A stretch of DNA of 64,000 nt from Segatella maculosa DSM 19339 = JCM 15638 (GTDB lineage Bacteria > Bacteroidota > Bacteroidia > Bacteroidales > Bacteroidaceae). The DNA is taken from NCBI RefSeq assembly GCF_000382385.1, contig NZ_KB908320.1, forward strand, positions 300,535 to 364,534, in the 5' to 3' direction. Both the position numbers and the translations under genes were made by a program. Position 1 is the stretch's first letter; each line of letters begins with the position of its first letter. Shown here piece after piece: positions 9,273 to 18,346 of the stretch. The notes under the pieces are model-generated. The model ran no database searches. It saw only the letters and a program-made list of their open reading frames with translations, and was not told where the DNA came from.

Positions 9273-10994
9273 TCACTCGAACGCCCGCACTACAAGACCA
9301 AGCCTACGGCTACTGCGACCCACGTACATGCTCGGGGTGCCGGCGCCGCCAAACCTGGAAAAATACAGGATGTACGCAGCTACAGGTTGCTGCGGATGGG
9401 CATTCGACGACCAATATTGACCCAGCACTCCTAAAGAGACTAGTATGTTCCCGCCGTAGCTGCCTGTCGTGGGTAGGAAGAAGTAGTCACCTGGGGTGGA
9501 AAGCGCGCTGGAACTGCTGATAATGGGAATGTAGCCCCCGGGAAACGAAGAGCCGGGAGTGATACGCCAATCTGTGTCGGTGCCGGGAGAAGTATTAGCC
9601 TGATAATTGCTCGGGAATCTATTCGAGAAGCGCGCTGTACCACCATTCGCAGCAGAGAAAGCCTGACCACTGCCACTGTTGTCGCGGATAATGGCGGCCT
9701 TCTTTTTCAACCACACACCACCATTAGCAACCAAGTGCCCGTTGCTGACGGCTATATTGCTCTGCCAATGAGGATCGCCCAGCGTGACATACCAGCACAG
9801 CTCGTTGACATTGGGGCAGATGGCGCACGACTGACTGGCTGTGATAACCCCGCTACCCTCGTGAAACCAGCGATTATTCAGCTCTCCCGGATTGTAGTCC
9901 TTGTCAGGATAATGCTGCCCTTGACCACCGTTAACTGTTGGTGCAAAGCTCTCGTAGCCATACCAGAAGGGATTTACGGCATCCCACATGTAGTAGCTCC
10001 CAACGACAGGGACAGGAACAGGCGTCTGTGGCGTGATGTCGTAAATAACGTCATTGATTTCACCCTTGTTCAAGGTGACATTTGTGAGTGTCTGCACGAC
10101 GGGGCCTTCCACATTGTTCGCCCAGTCCCTTATCGTGTAGTCGATCAAAAAATCGTAGGTGCCGGGGGGAATGGCAAGGTAGGTAGCATTGGCCGTCTGG
10201 TTGGCGGTGGTAGAGAGAGGGAAGTTTTGGAGGGTAACTTCGATGTTGTTGTAGACAGGGGGAGTGCCTGTGCCAATATTCTCTCCATCAAAAATGAACA
10301 AACCAGAAATATGCCCACCATTGAGGACCGTGATTTTGATATTCTTCAGCTGCACATTGGGGGCCAAAGCAGCATTTCCGCAACGGGGCAGAAAACAGAG
10401 ATAGGAGGACTTGTGCGACAATGTAAAGTTGAATTTGTCGGGATTGCCCGTGTTGTGTGCTACGCCCGAACCGCAGTCGCCCCAATCGCCAGCACGGCTG
10501 AAGTCGTTGGCCGAGAAGCGGCTCTGGTTAGTTGCTATCGATACAAGCATGTGTTTACCAACCGAAGGCAAAAAACCGGAAATTCCCGTATAGCGCACTT
10601 CGCAGCCGTCAGCATAGTCGGACTTACTGCCTGGCAGGGTGAACTCTGCGCTGGCGCCGCCATCGTGGAGTTCTATACCTATACTCTGTTGCCAATTCCC
10701 ATTCTTGTCTTTCACCCAGATATTGTCGCTGCTTGTCCAATAGGCGTCGGCTCCGTTACCGGGTGTGTGTTTGATGTTCGTGCGTGTCTTCGCGCCGGCA
10801 AACTCGTCTTCATCTATGAAGCGGCGCTTTGCCGAAATCTTTGTGTCATTGGTCGCGAAGACTACGCCGCCTTTCGGTGCTTCCGTTCCGTTCTCTTTCT
10901 TTTTGTCCTGTGCAATTTCTTCATTGGTACAAGCTGCAAGCAATACCGCCATCATGAATAGTTGGCCAGTCTTTATTATTGTCTTTACTTTCAT
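9273..10994 (-). CDS. Surface lipoprotein: fimbrillin-like domain plus FISUMP-like C-terminal domain
   Basis: 573 residues. The N-terminus is a lipoprotein signal (MAVLLAACTNEE, lipidated Cys). Residues of about 45-320 resemble the Mfa-like/fimbrillin family of Bacteroidales (ISAKRRF, KTRTNI, ADAYWTSSDNIWVKD, SYLCFLPRCGNA, YLAIPPGTYDFLIDYTIRD). A proline/valine linker (QTPVPVPVVGS) leads to a second domain ending in FFLPTTGSYG..GQYWSSNAHP..AAYILYFS..LGLVVRAFE, the pattern of 'major paralogous' (FISUMP-type) domains in many Prevotella surface proteins. It is probably exported to the cell surface; a structural or adhesive role is inferred. A small gene precedes it on the same strand. Confidence 0.75.
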   Translation of the reverse strand: MKVKTIIKTGQLFMMAVLLAACTNEEIAQDKKKENGTEAPKGGVVFATNDTKISAKRRFIDEDEFAGAKTRTNIKHTPGNGADAYWTSSDNIWVKDKNGNWQQSIGIELHDGGASAEFTLPGSKSDYADGCEVRYTGISGFLPSVGKHMLVSIATNQSRFSANDFSRAGDWGDCGSGVAHNTGNPDKFNFTLSHKSSYLCFLPRCGNAALAPNVQLKNIKITVLNGGHISGLFIFDGENIGTGTPPVYNNIEVTLQNFPLSTTANQTANATYLAIPPGTYDFLIDYTIRDWANNVEGPVVQTLTNVTLNKGEINDVIYDITPQTPVPVPVVGSYYMWDAVNPFWYGYESFAPTVNGGQGQHYPDKDYNPGELNNRWFHEGSGVITASQSCAICPNVNELCWYVTLGDPHWQSNIAVSNGHLVANGGVWLKKKAAIIRDNSGSGQAFSAANGGTARFSNRFPSNYQANTSPGTDTDWRITPGSSFPGGYIPIISSSSALSTPGDYFFLPTTGSYGGNILVSLGVLGQYWSSNAHPQQPVAAYILYFSRFGGAGTPSMYVGRSSRRLGLVVRAFE

Positions 10995-11030
10995 TTGCTC
11001 TTTCCTTTTAATTATTCTACAAGTTTATTC

Positions 11031-11059
11031 TCCCTCCCTTTGGGAGGACCGGGGTGGGT
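11031..11059. repeat. GC-rich palindromic element
   Basis: CCCTCCCTTTGGGAGG followed by ACCGGGGTGGGT belongs to the family of 8136-8553. It lies between the small gene ending at 11061 and the lipoprotein start. Confidence 0.65.
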
Positions 11060-11060
11060 A

Positions 11061-11294
11061 TTACTCTTCCCACACATTATAGCTTGGCAGGGTGTTCTCC
11101 CCTCCTTCGGAGGGGTTGGGGGAGGTCTCCTCCCATTCTTCATCACTATACTGCTTGGCATTGCCAAACGTTCCACCTTGTCCGATGTGCTTGTGCTGAC
11201 CACTGACGGCCTGCAGGAGATAGTCTTCCTGCATCGGTATGACTGTGCACCGAGGGGCAATGTAATGTAGTCTTTCTTTCTGTTCTTTGTTCAT
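11061..11294 (-). CDS. Small protein of the type found before Bacteroidales fimbrillin-like genes
   Basis: 77 residues from MNKEQKERLHYIAPRCTVIP. The pattern 'aromatic-x-APxCxVIxMxxDYLLQ' is common in short proteins that accompany surface lipoprotein genes in Prevotella and Porphyromonas; their function is unknown. Just before the C-terminal LPSYNVWEE the frame is interrupted by a GC-rich palindromic element, giving the inserted segment TSPNPSEGGENT (encoded around 11098-11127). A longer reading frame upstream of this ATG is made of a different dispersed repeat and is not believed. Stop at 11061, 66 bases before the lipoprotein ATG, so probably one operon. Confidence 0.55.
   Translation of the reverse strand: MNKEQKERLHYIAPRCTVIPMQEDYLLQAVSGQHKHIGQGGTFGNAKQYSDEEWEETSPNPSEGGENTLPSYNVWEE
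11098..11127. repeat. GC-rich palindromic element inside a coding sequence
   Basis: CTCCCCTCCTTCGGAGGGG with TTGGGGGAGG, the same family as 8136-8553, lies in frame within the small gene 11061-11294. Confidence 0.7.
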
Positions 11295-11361
11295 AATCTC
11301 TAATTTATAGGGTAAATATTCTTTTGCTTTGTTTTCTTTGTCTCGTTGCATGCCTGGCGCA

Positions 11362-11457
11362 TGTAGGGACGCACGGCTCGTGCGTCCGCTCCAATGGCTT
11401 GTTAACTGCCAACTTGTTAACTGTGGTGGGCGGACGCACGAGCCGTGCGTCCCTACA
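11362..11457. repeat. MITE-like element with perfect 28-bp inverted repeats
   Basis: The 28 bases at 11362-11389 (starting TGTAGGGACGCACGG) are the exact reverse complement of 11430-11457, with 40 bases between that hold the direct repeat CTTGTTAACTG. Each arm also contains its own palindrome (GACGCACGGCTCGTGCGTC). Peptides of the type GTHGSCVRP read through it are repeat-derived. Decayed relatives of the arm occur near 55480-55600. Confidence 0.75.
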
Positions 11458-11599
11458 TTTTGCTCCCTTATTTCGTTCATTTTTTGCTCATAAAGGGACA
11501 CGAATATCCGAACAAAGGGAACTCCGAAAGGCCCTTTGTTTATTAGTGTTACGCACGCTTCGCGCGCGCGTACGTGAAGACGTTTAAACGCTAGATGCG

Positions 11600-11664
<65 letters not shown>

Positions 11665-11779
11665 GCAAATTATTTGGAACTGCCAAATAATAAGCGTTAA
11701 AAGATGCAGAGAAATCAAAGTTTCTTTGCATCGGGCACGCACTGTGATGATATGTCGAGTTGTTTTTATTCATCGCGTG

Positions 11780-11787
11780 CAAAGGTA
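11780..11787 (-). promoter_or_regulatory. Possible -7 box upstream of the microsatellite and lipoprotein operon
   Basis: TACCTTTG on the minus strand matches TAnnTTTG; no good -33 TTTG is seen at 19-21 bases. An ATG (11773) follows 7 bases downstream and opens a 61-codon frame whose end is a (Thr-His)10 tract encoded by the microsatellite; that frame is not called as a gene. Confidence 0.4.
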
Positions 11788-11842
11788 AGCAATTAATTTG
11801 TAAACAAGAAAGAAAAGCCGGAGAAATTTTCATGGTCTGCCA

Positions 11843-14800
11843 TTACTTGACTTCGTCGGGCTTCGCCTGAACAGTCTTCTTGCTCCGTCTGAAGAGGTCG
11901 CTGAAGCTGTTGAAGTCTTTCTTCAGAATAAGCCCTATTCCTTGCGTGTTAAGACTGTTGCGGGTGAAATATCGGTCGTTGGTCTGATTGTACATGCGCA
12001 CGGCAAAATTGCCGTTAGGGAACAACAGATAGCGCAGGTCGAAGTCGCCGATGAAGCTCGTCGTAGCATTGGCATTGTCGCGATAGCCGAACTGTCCGTT
12101 GAAGAGCAGTCGGTTGTTGAGCAGTCGGCCGCTCAGTATGCCCTCATACTCTGCGTTATTCCACCCCTCGTCACCCGTAGAGATGTTGGCCCCGAAGTTC
12201 CAATTCGTGTTATTGACAACACTACTCAACACATTGTTGATTTGCTGGCTGACCGTTCCACTGAGTAGGCTCTGCATGGCCAGACTGGTTTGACTCTGCC
12301 CCGTCTCCGTGGCAGCATTGTTGCTGCCTTGCGTGTAGAACCTGCCTATGGCAAGCAAATAGAGCACTTGTTGGTTCATTTCCTCTTCGCTGTTGATGAG
12401 GCTTAGAACCATTTGCTTGGCATCGTTGTTGAGCGTCGGCATATCGAGACTGAAGTCTACCTTGGGTGAAGCCGGCGTTCCTGTGATGTTCATCAGGCAA
12501 TTCACGCGGATATTGCTGTTGGAGAAACTTCGGCCGATATTCAAGTCGGAGAGACTGACACCCTGCACGGTATATTGTGCCTTGAGGTTGAGGGCCGCAG
12601 CATAAGGGTCGCCACCAAAGCTGATGGTACCGCCCGGCATGAATTGGAAGTCTTTCTTGATGGCATTCTGGATTGTCAGCTTATAGATGCCATGGTCTAT
12701 CAGATAGTTGCCGTAGAGGTCGAAGTTACCTTTATTATAATAGGTGGCACGTAACCCACCACTGCCGTTGAGGGCAATATAGTCTCCGCTGACGGGGTCC
12801 ATGAGCAATTTGAGTGTAGCCTCGGGCGACACATTCATCAGGAAATTGATATGTATGTCGGTCGGTATATCATGGACTGCATCTTCTGTCTTTTGCTCTT
12901 GCGATGGAGATGCTTGTACGTGCAAATCGTCTCGGTCGCTCCAATGAATGAACTCCTGCTTAGAGACAGACGCTGGGCTTGCCACGTTATATACGATTTG
13001 ACTGCCACGCTCGGCAGTGGCATTCACATCGATGACAACCTCTCCGCTCTTCCCGCGTATATTGCATTTACCGGTGGCATAGGCCGTACCATAAAACGTG
13101 TTGTCGCCGAAAGCGTGCGTATCATAGGAGAGCAGATTCCGGGCATCGACATTGATATCATAGCTCATCTTGGTCAGGTGTTGATGATACAGCGCACCGC
13201 TTAGAATGCCCTGATGCCCGTCACGGTCATAGATGGTGTCGTTAAGGAAACGAATTTCATTGGGGATAGCACGCACCTTGGCATGCTTTAGCGTGTATGA
13301 CGTGTTGAGTGCACTTAGATGCAAGCTGCCATTGACAATGAGTTCCCCTGTGAGATTAATCTTGTCCAACGGTCCCGCAACTTGGACATTGCCATTGGCA
13401 AACGCATCTACACGATCGATGAAGCTGCCACAAAAACTTTTGAGGAACTCTATCCGCGTGCCGTTGGCCTTAATGTTCAATTCGATATTGTTCTTGCGGG
13501 GAGAAACGTAGCCTTGGATACTCGTCTCCAATGGCACATATCGTTCTCCCATACGATTGAGAACCGTATCCTTGGCGATGGCGTCTATATCTATCTGTCC
13601 TTCCTTTTCATTCCACCGTGAATCGGCATACAGCGTTCCCATACGACCGTCTTCAAATCGGAAATCATCGATTTGCAGTCTGGCAGAAGCAGAGGGCTTA
13701 TTGAAAGCCGAGGCAATATAAGCCTTTCCACTTGCCTTACCGCTGAACTCCACCGCATGGAAGTTCACGAGATTGAGAATATACGCAATGTCCACATTCT
13801 TGAGCTCGGCGACGACAGAGTCTTTGGGATTAGGAGTAGCCAAGCCTGCTATAATAATATGTTGATTGCCATGCGTCACGGCAAAGTGGTCAATAGTAAG
13901 ATGCTTGGCATGATAGACGATGTCGCCGGGTTGCACGACCCATGTGGTGCCATCGACAAGCACCTTGGACGTATGCACATTGACATGAGCCGCAGCCTTG
14001 CCCTGTATGTTGAAGAAATCGGTCTCTGTGTGCAACGACCCCGATATATTCTTTCCTTTCAGGTTCTTCCATGTCAGCACAGAGTTCAACTTATTATCGG
14101 CAGCCTTGGCTTGAATGTTCCAATACATGCCCTGCCCGTCTTCGCTCAATCTCCTGACATGAACGTTTGCCTTTAGCGTATCCGAAGGCGAAATTATCTT
14201 TACGTAACCGTGCTCGAAACGGTTACCGGCATAAGTGAATGCGGGGAGTTGAGCCGTCAGACTCATTTGTCGCCGATGGTCGTTGACAGCAGCCGACAAG
14301 CTTACAGGTCGTTCCAAATGGATATCTATGCCGAAAAGCTTTTGCAGCCAATCGCTTTTACTGATATTAGCATGAAGCACGAAGTTATTCCCACCGACTT
14401 GCTTTACGCGCGGCAATCCGGGAAGCGTCGGAAGACTGCCAGCCACGATGTTAATAATACTATTGGGCAAAGCTGCATAATTGCAATGCCCGATAAGCTG
14501 CAATCGGGCGAAGTCGCTCTGCAAGGTGACCGTGTGCTGAGCCCCACTCTGCACAGCCTCCAACTGCAGATTGTCCATACGATAACTGCTGTGAGGCGCC
14601 TGCATCTCAAAGTCTTTTATCGTTATCGTACCGTTCGCCGTGTTCAAGTCTTTTCCGCGGATATTGGCCGCAACTTCCATGCCGAAGCTCGTCGAGGGAT
14701 ACAGACTCGTCAGTTTCAAAGCCTGCGGATTGAAATGAGAAATACGGGCCGTGATGTTTGCTTCGGGCACACGCCCCATATTACTGAAACTTCCGTTGAT

Positions 14801-16420
14801 TTGCAGCTTACCGTTGGCGTCGTCTATACCGAACTTCCCATTGAAACTCAACTGCCGGTTACGCTTTCGTATGACGGCATCAAGGTCGATATTGCGATAG
14901 GTGTAGCGGTTGTAATCGATATGACGGACCGTTCCCTGCGCCTTGACCTCCAAGAGCTGCTCTTGCACATGGCCATTTACTGAAAGCTTTGCGGCCATCG
15001 TTCCCAGCCGGTCGTCAGCGATGATTTTGCCCAGTGCTATCCCCTCCGTTTCGATACGCCCGTTGAAGCGCTTCCCGTTCAATCCCACAGACAGCCGTGC
15101 GTTTCCGGCATCCGTCCGCAGCACGCCCGTCATAGCAACGTCCTTCCCATAGCCGCCCGCGCTTCCCTTGAACTTCAGGTTGCCCAGCCGCGTGACTTCC
15201 AAAGGAATATTGACGCGCTTGCCTAAATTCTCGCTGATGAACTTAATGCCGTCGCCCCGCATGCTGAGGCTGTTGATATCTGCCGCCCAGCGCATCTTGT
15301 CCTGCCAATTGCTCACGGAGCCTTTAGCTGAAAGATAGATGCTCCGCCCGCTCACCTGCAACGAATATACCCTGACGGAACTGCTTGTGCCGCCAAGCGA
15401 CGCAGAAACGTCTATCTTACGTTTGAACGATTTGAGTTCGGGAAGCAGGAACGATACGTCCGATGGCCGCACCACAGACCGGTCCAGCGTTGCTCTGTAA
15501 CGGAGAGAAGGAAGTTGCAACCGACCGTCTTCAAAAGAATAATCGGCTGTCCCGTCTTTGATGCAAATGCTTGTGCCGGGCATCTTGACATTGAGATAAG
15601 CCAACACCGCCCGCCGTTTGTTGGCCGTGAACCTTGCAGACAACGAACGAAGCTCCGGCCCGCTCGCCTCTTTGAAAGCAAGTTTTTTTACGACGATATT
15701 GACACTGTCGTCGGTCAATGCGTTGAGAATGACATGCGCACTGATATCCGACACGTTCAGATGATTCAAATCCAACTGCCGCGCACCCTTGGCAGCAGCA
15801 TCCAACTGGTTGTATTTCAGCCGGCCGTTGCGGACGATGAGCGACCCGATGCTCAAATCAAGCCCTCCCCCAGCGCGCTTGTCTTTCGAGGCCAGCGAGT
15901 CGAGCACGAACTGATAGTTAGGCTCGGCCGAGGCCGTGGGACGATAGGCATTGACCGACGCGCCGAACAGTTGGGCCGATGAGATGGCGACGCGCCCCTC
16001 GAACAGGGAAAAGACGTCTACCTTCACCGACACACGCGAAGAGGTCAGCAACTGCCGCCCCTGCCGGTCGCAAACCACCACATCGTCAATCACCAGACGG
16101 TTCAGAAAGCCCAGATCAACCTTGCCGACAGAGACCTTCGTCCCCAACTTCTCCTCCAGTGCACGTCCGGCCTCTCGCCCCACGAAGCCTTTGATTGCCG
16201 GAATGTGCAGCAATACGACGAGCGCAAAATACAGTCCTGCCAAGGTCCATACAGCGGCGTTAATAATATGTTTGAGTCTGTTCAGTTTATCCTCTCTAAT
16301 GAAATTGCGTTGCAAACTTACACAAAAAATCTTGAAATCCGGGCCGGTTGCCCGAAAAAAGTTGGAACCACGCCCGGCGAAGCATAACGGGGAAAATGCA
16401 CGATATACACGAGGATTCAT
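11843..16420 (-). CDS. TamB-like translocation/assembly (AsmA-family) protein
   Basis: 1525 residues as drawn from the ATG at 16420. Seen: one N-terminal membrane anchor (VWTLAGLYFALVVLLHIPAI, residues about 57-76), a long beta-rich body with many repeating strand motifs (FKGSAGGYGKDVAMTG, LSFNGKFGIDDANGKLQINGS), and the C-terminal DUF490/TamB domain (FMPGGTISFGGDPYAAALNLKAQYTV, GRSFSNSNIRVNCLMNITGTPASPKVDFSLDMP, YLLAIGRFYT). The family bridges inner and outer membranes in phospholipid transport and outer-membrane protein assembly. The first ~45 residues are unlike the family; a -7-like box TAAGTTTG sits inside them (16314-16321), so translation may begin at a rare codon such as ATT (16300) or CTG (16285, preceded by GAGAGG). 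Confidence 0.85.
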   Translation of the reverse strand: MNPRVYRAFSPLCFAGRGSNFFRATGPDFKIFCVSLQRNFIREDKLNRLKHIINAAVWTLAGLYFALVVLLHIPAIKGFVGREAGRALEEKLGTKVSVGKVDLGFLNRLVIDDVVVCDRQGRQLLTSSRVSVKVDVFSLFEGRVAISSAQLFGASVNAYRPTASAEPNYQFVLDSLASKDKRAGGGLDLSIGSLIVRNGRLKYNQLDAAAKGARQLDLNHLNVSDISAHVILNALTDDSVNIVVKKLAFKEASGPELRSLSARFTANKRRAVLAYLNVKMPGTSICIKDGTADYSFEDGRLQLPSLRYRATLDRSVVRPSDVSFLLPELKSFKRKIDVSASLGGTSSSVRVYSLQVSGRSIYLSAKGSVSNWQDKMRWAADINSLSMRGDGIKFISENLGKRVNIPLEVTRLGNLKFKGSAGGYGKDVAMTGVLRTDAGNARLSVGLNGKRFNGRIETEGIALGKIIADDRLGTMAAKLSVNGHVQEQLLEVKAQGTVRHIDYNRYTYRNIDLDAVIRKRNRQLSFNGKFGIDDANGKLQINGSFSNMGRVPEANITARISHFNPQALKLTSLYPSTSFGMEVAANIRGKDLNTANGTITIKDFEMQAPHSSYRMDNLQLEAVQSGAQHTVTLQSDFARLQLIGHCNYAALPNSIINIVAGSLPTLPGLPRVKQVGGNNFVLHANISKSDWLQKLFGIDIHLERPVSLSAAVNDHRRQMSLTAQLPAFTYAGNRFEHGYVKIISPSDTLKANVHVRRLSEDGQGMYWNIQAKAADNKLNSVLTWKNLKGKNISGSLHTETDFFNIQGKAAAHVNVHTSKVLVDGTTWVVQPGDIVYHAKHLTIDHFAVTHGNQHIIIAGLATPNPKDSVVAELKNVDIAYILNLVNFHAVEFSGKASGKAYIASAFNKPSASARLQIDDFRFEDGRMGTLYADSRWNEKEGQIDIDAIAKDTVLNRMGERYVPLETSIQGYVSPRKNNIELNIKANGTRIEFLKSFCGSFIDRVDAFANGNVQVAGPLDKINLTGELIVNGSLHLSALNTSYTLKHAKVRAIPNEIRFLNDTIYDRDGHQGILSGALYHQHLTKMSYDINVDARNLLSYDTHAFGDNTFYGTAYATGKCNIRGKSGEVVIDVNATAERGSQIVYNVASPASVSKQEFIHWSDRDDLHVQASPSQEQKTEDAVHDIPTDIHINFLMNVSPEATLKLLMDPVSGDYIALNGSGGLRATYYNKGNFDLYGNYLIDHGIYKLTIQNAIKKDFQFMPGGTISFGGDPYAAALNLKAQYTVQGVSLSDLNIGRSFSNSNIRVNCLMNITGTPASPKVDFSLDMPTLNNDAKQMVLSLINSEEEMNQQVLYLLAIGRFYTQGSNNAATETGQSQTSLAMQSLLSGTVSQQINNVLSSVVNNTNWNFGANISTGDEGWNNAEYEGILSGRLLNNRLLFNGQFGYRDNANATTSFIGDFDLRYLLFPNGNFAVRMYNQTNDRYFTRNSLNTQGIGLILKKDFNSFSDLFRRSKKTVQAKPDEVK

Positions 16421-16534
16421 CTCGATATGCGGGGCCGATAAAGTTGGACTGCGGTGGCCAATCGATTGTAAACCGCATTAAATTAATTGTAAACCGCATT
16501 ACAATTAACGAATATTGTGAGCCGTGGAATTTCC

Positions 16535-16785
16535 TCCCGCAAGAAAATTTATTTTCTCCCGTATGCCCGAAAATTTCTTCCCGTATATAAATTTATTTTC
16601 TCCCGCAAAGAAATTTATTTTCATACGGGAGAAAATTTATTTCTTCCCGCAAGGAAATTTTCTTCCTCCTGTATGCTGAAAAATTTCTTTCCGTATGCCG
16701 TGAAATTTTCATCCATATGAAACTACAGTTTCAACCGTATGAAACTAAAGTTTCAACCGTATGGAACTTTTTCTCCTTCCGCAAG
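16535..16785. repeat. Tandem array, 22-bp period (CCCGnAnG-AAAATTTATTTTCT family), copy A
   Basis: The CCG core recurs every 22 bases from about 16537 through 16781 (for example 16735, 16757, 16779). Palindromes between cores change along the array, from AGAAAATTTATTTTCT to GAAACTACAGTTTC, keeping self-complementarity. Bases 16580-16724 match 63358-63502 over 145 positions without gaps and with about nine differences. It lies in the divergent tamB-nqrA spacer. Confidence 0.85.
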
Positions 16786-16886
16786 GTATGATAAGGCGGC
16801 GGGGTCGTCTTTTGACGGCGACGGTAGTTTTGTGGCAGGAATACACGGCATTTTTGACTTCTATGGGAATATATTGCCTTTTTTTC

Positions 16887-16917
16887 TTTCTTTTATGCTT
16901 ATTTTTCCCTAATTTTG
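16887..16917 (+). promoter_or_regulatory. Likely promoter of the nqr operon
   Basis: TAATTTTG (16910-16917) fits TAnnTTTG; TTTC at 16887-16890, 19 bases upstream, is a one-mismatch -33 box. The leader to nqrA is about 55 bases. Confidence 0.6.
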
Positions 16918-16976
16918 CAGCGGTCATTCAGACGGTTTTTTAAGCGAAAAGAATTATTCAATAGATAAATGTAGTT

Positions 16977-18326
16977 ATGGCAAATGTTATTAAATTACGC
17001 AAAGGCTTGGACATCAACCTGCGGGGACGCGCCGACAAAGGAACCGTAGAACCGGTGAAGAGTGCCGATTGTGCACTGGTGCCGGAAAGTTTCGGAGGAG
17101 TTGTCCCCAAGGTGGTCGTGCGCGAGGGCGACAGCGTCAGGGCCGGCGACGCCTTGTTCGTGGACAAGAAACACCCGGAGGTGAAGTTCGCCTCTCCGGT
17201 GAGCGGAACGGTAGAGGCGATAGTGAGAGGCGACCGGCGCAAGGTTCTATGCGTTAAGGTGAAGGCCGACGAGGTTCAGCAATACGTGGCGTTCGGCCCG
17301 AAAGATGTTGCTTCGCTCGACGGCGAGGCCGTGAAGCAGGCCCTGCTCGAAGCGGGCTTGTTCGGGTATATCCAGCAGTTGCCTTACGCCGTGGCTACGA
17401 CGCCCGACACCACGCCGAAAGCCATCTTCGTCTCTGCTTTCCGTGACATGCCTTTGGCCTCGGACTTTGAAGTGGAGTTGAAAGGCTATGAGAAGGATTT
17501 TCAGACTGGACTGACGGCTCTGTCGAAGATACAAAAGACGTATCTGGGAGTCGGCGTGCGGCAAACGGCATCTGCGCTTGTCGATGCAAAGGATGTCGAA
17601 ATCAACGTTTTCGACGGCAAATGCCCGGCAGGAAACGTCGGCGTGCAGGTGAACCACGTTTCTCCTGTCAACAAAGGGGAAGTGGTTTGGACGGTAGACC
17701 CGGCGGCCGTTATCTTCATCGGCCGTCTGTTCAATACGGGAAAGGTTGACCTTCGCCGTGTCATTGCCGTTGCAGGCAGTGAGGTGAAAACGCCTTCCTA
17801 CGTAGAGACGTTGGTAGGAACGTCGCTGGGAGCCGTACTTGAAGGTCGGCTGAAAGCTACGGAGCACGTGCGCATCATCAATGGCAATCCACTGACGGGG
17901 CGCAAGTCTACGCTCGAAGACTATGTCGGTGCGCACACTTCCGAAGTAACGGCTATTCCCGAAGGCGACGACAACAACGAACTGTTGGGGTGGATATTGC
18001 CGCGCGTCAATCAGTATTCCACGTCACGCAGCTATTTTTCTTGGCTCTTGAGAAAAAAGGAATACGACCTCGATGCCCGTGTCAAAGGTGGCGAGCGCCA
18101 CATGATCATGAGCGGAGAGTACGATAAAGTGCTTCCTATGGATATCTATGGAGAGTATCTTATCAAGGCCATCATTGCAGAAGATATCGACAAGATGGAG
18201 CAATTGGGTATTTATGAAGTAAGCCCGGAAGACTTTGCTGTAGCTGAATTCGTTGACTCTTCCAAGTTGGAATTGCAAAAGATAGTACGTAATGGTCTTG
18301 ATATGCTTCGTAAAGAGAATGCTTAA
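16977..18326 (+). CDS. nqrA: Na+-translocating NADH:quinone reductase subunit A
   Basis: 449 residues, family-typical. NqrA is the cytoplasmic, membrane-associated subunit that contacts quinone. Seen: the conserved start KLRKGLDINLRGRADKG, a lipoyl/barrel-like fold region FGGVVPKVVVREGDSVRAGDALF and VKFASPVSGTVEAI, and the C-terminal EVSPEDFAVAEFVDSSKLELQKIVRNGLDMLRKE. It is first in the six-gene nqrABCDEF operon; nqrB starts 20 bases after its stop. Confidence 0.97.
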   Translation: MANVIKLRKGLDINLRGRADKGTVEPVKSADCALVPESFGGVVPKVVVREGDSVRAGDALFVDKKHPEVKFASPVSGTVEAIVRGDRRKVLCVKVKADEVQQYVAFGPKDVASLDGEAVKQALLEAGLFGYIQQLPYAVATTPDTTPKAIFVSAFRDMPLASDFEVELKGYEKDFQTGLTALSKIQKTYLGVGVRQTASALVDAKDVEINVFDGKCPAGNVGVQVNHVSPVNKGEVVWTVDPAAVIFIGRLFNTGKVDLRRVIAVAGSEVKTPSYVETLVGTSLGAVLEGRLKATEHVRIINGNPLTGRKSTLEDYVGAHTSEVTAIPEGDDNNELLGWILPRVNQYSTSRSYFSWLLRKKEYDLDARVKGGERHMIMSGEYDKVLPMDIYGEYLIKAIIAEDIDKMEQLGIYEVSPEDFAVAEFVDSSKLELQKIVRNGLDMLRKENA

Positions 18327-18346
18327 TATTTAAGGATAAAAGAATT

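Noticed and set aside
9735..10961. Long plus-strand frame (408 codons) opposite the fimbrillin-like lipoprotein
   Set aside because: Antisense to a lipoprotein with a clear lipobox and family motifs; composition is not protein-like.
11295..11501. N-terminal extension of the small gene reading VGTHGSCVRPPQ
   Set aside because: It is translated from the 28-bp inverted-repeat element; such strings are a common repeat-derived artefact.
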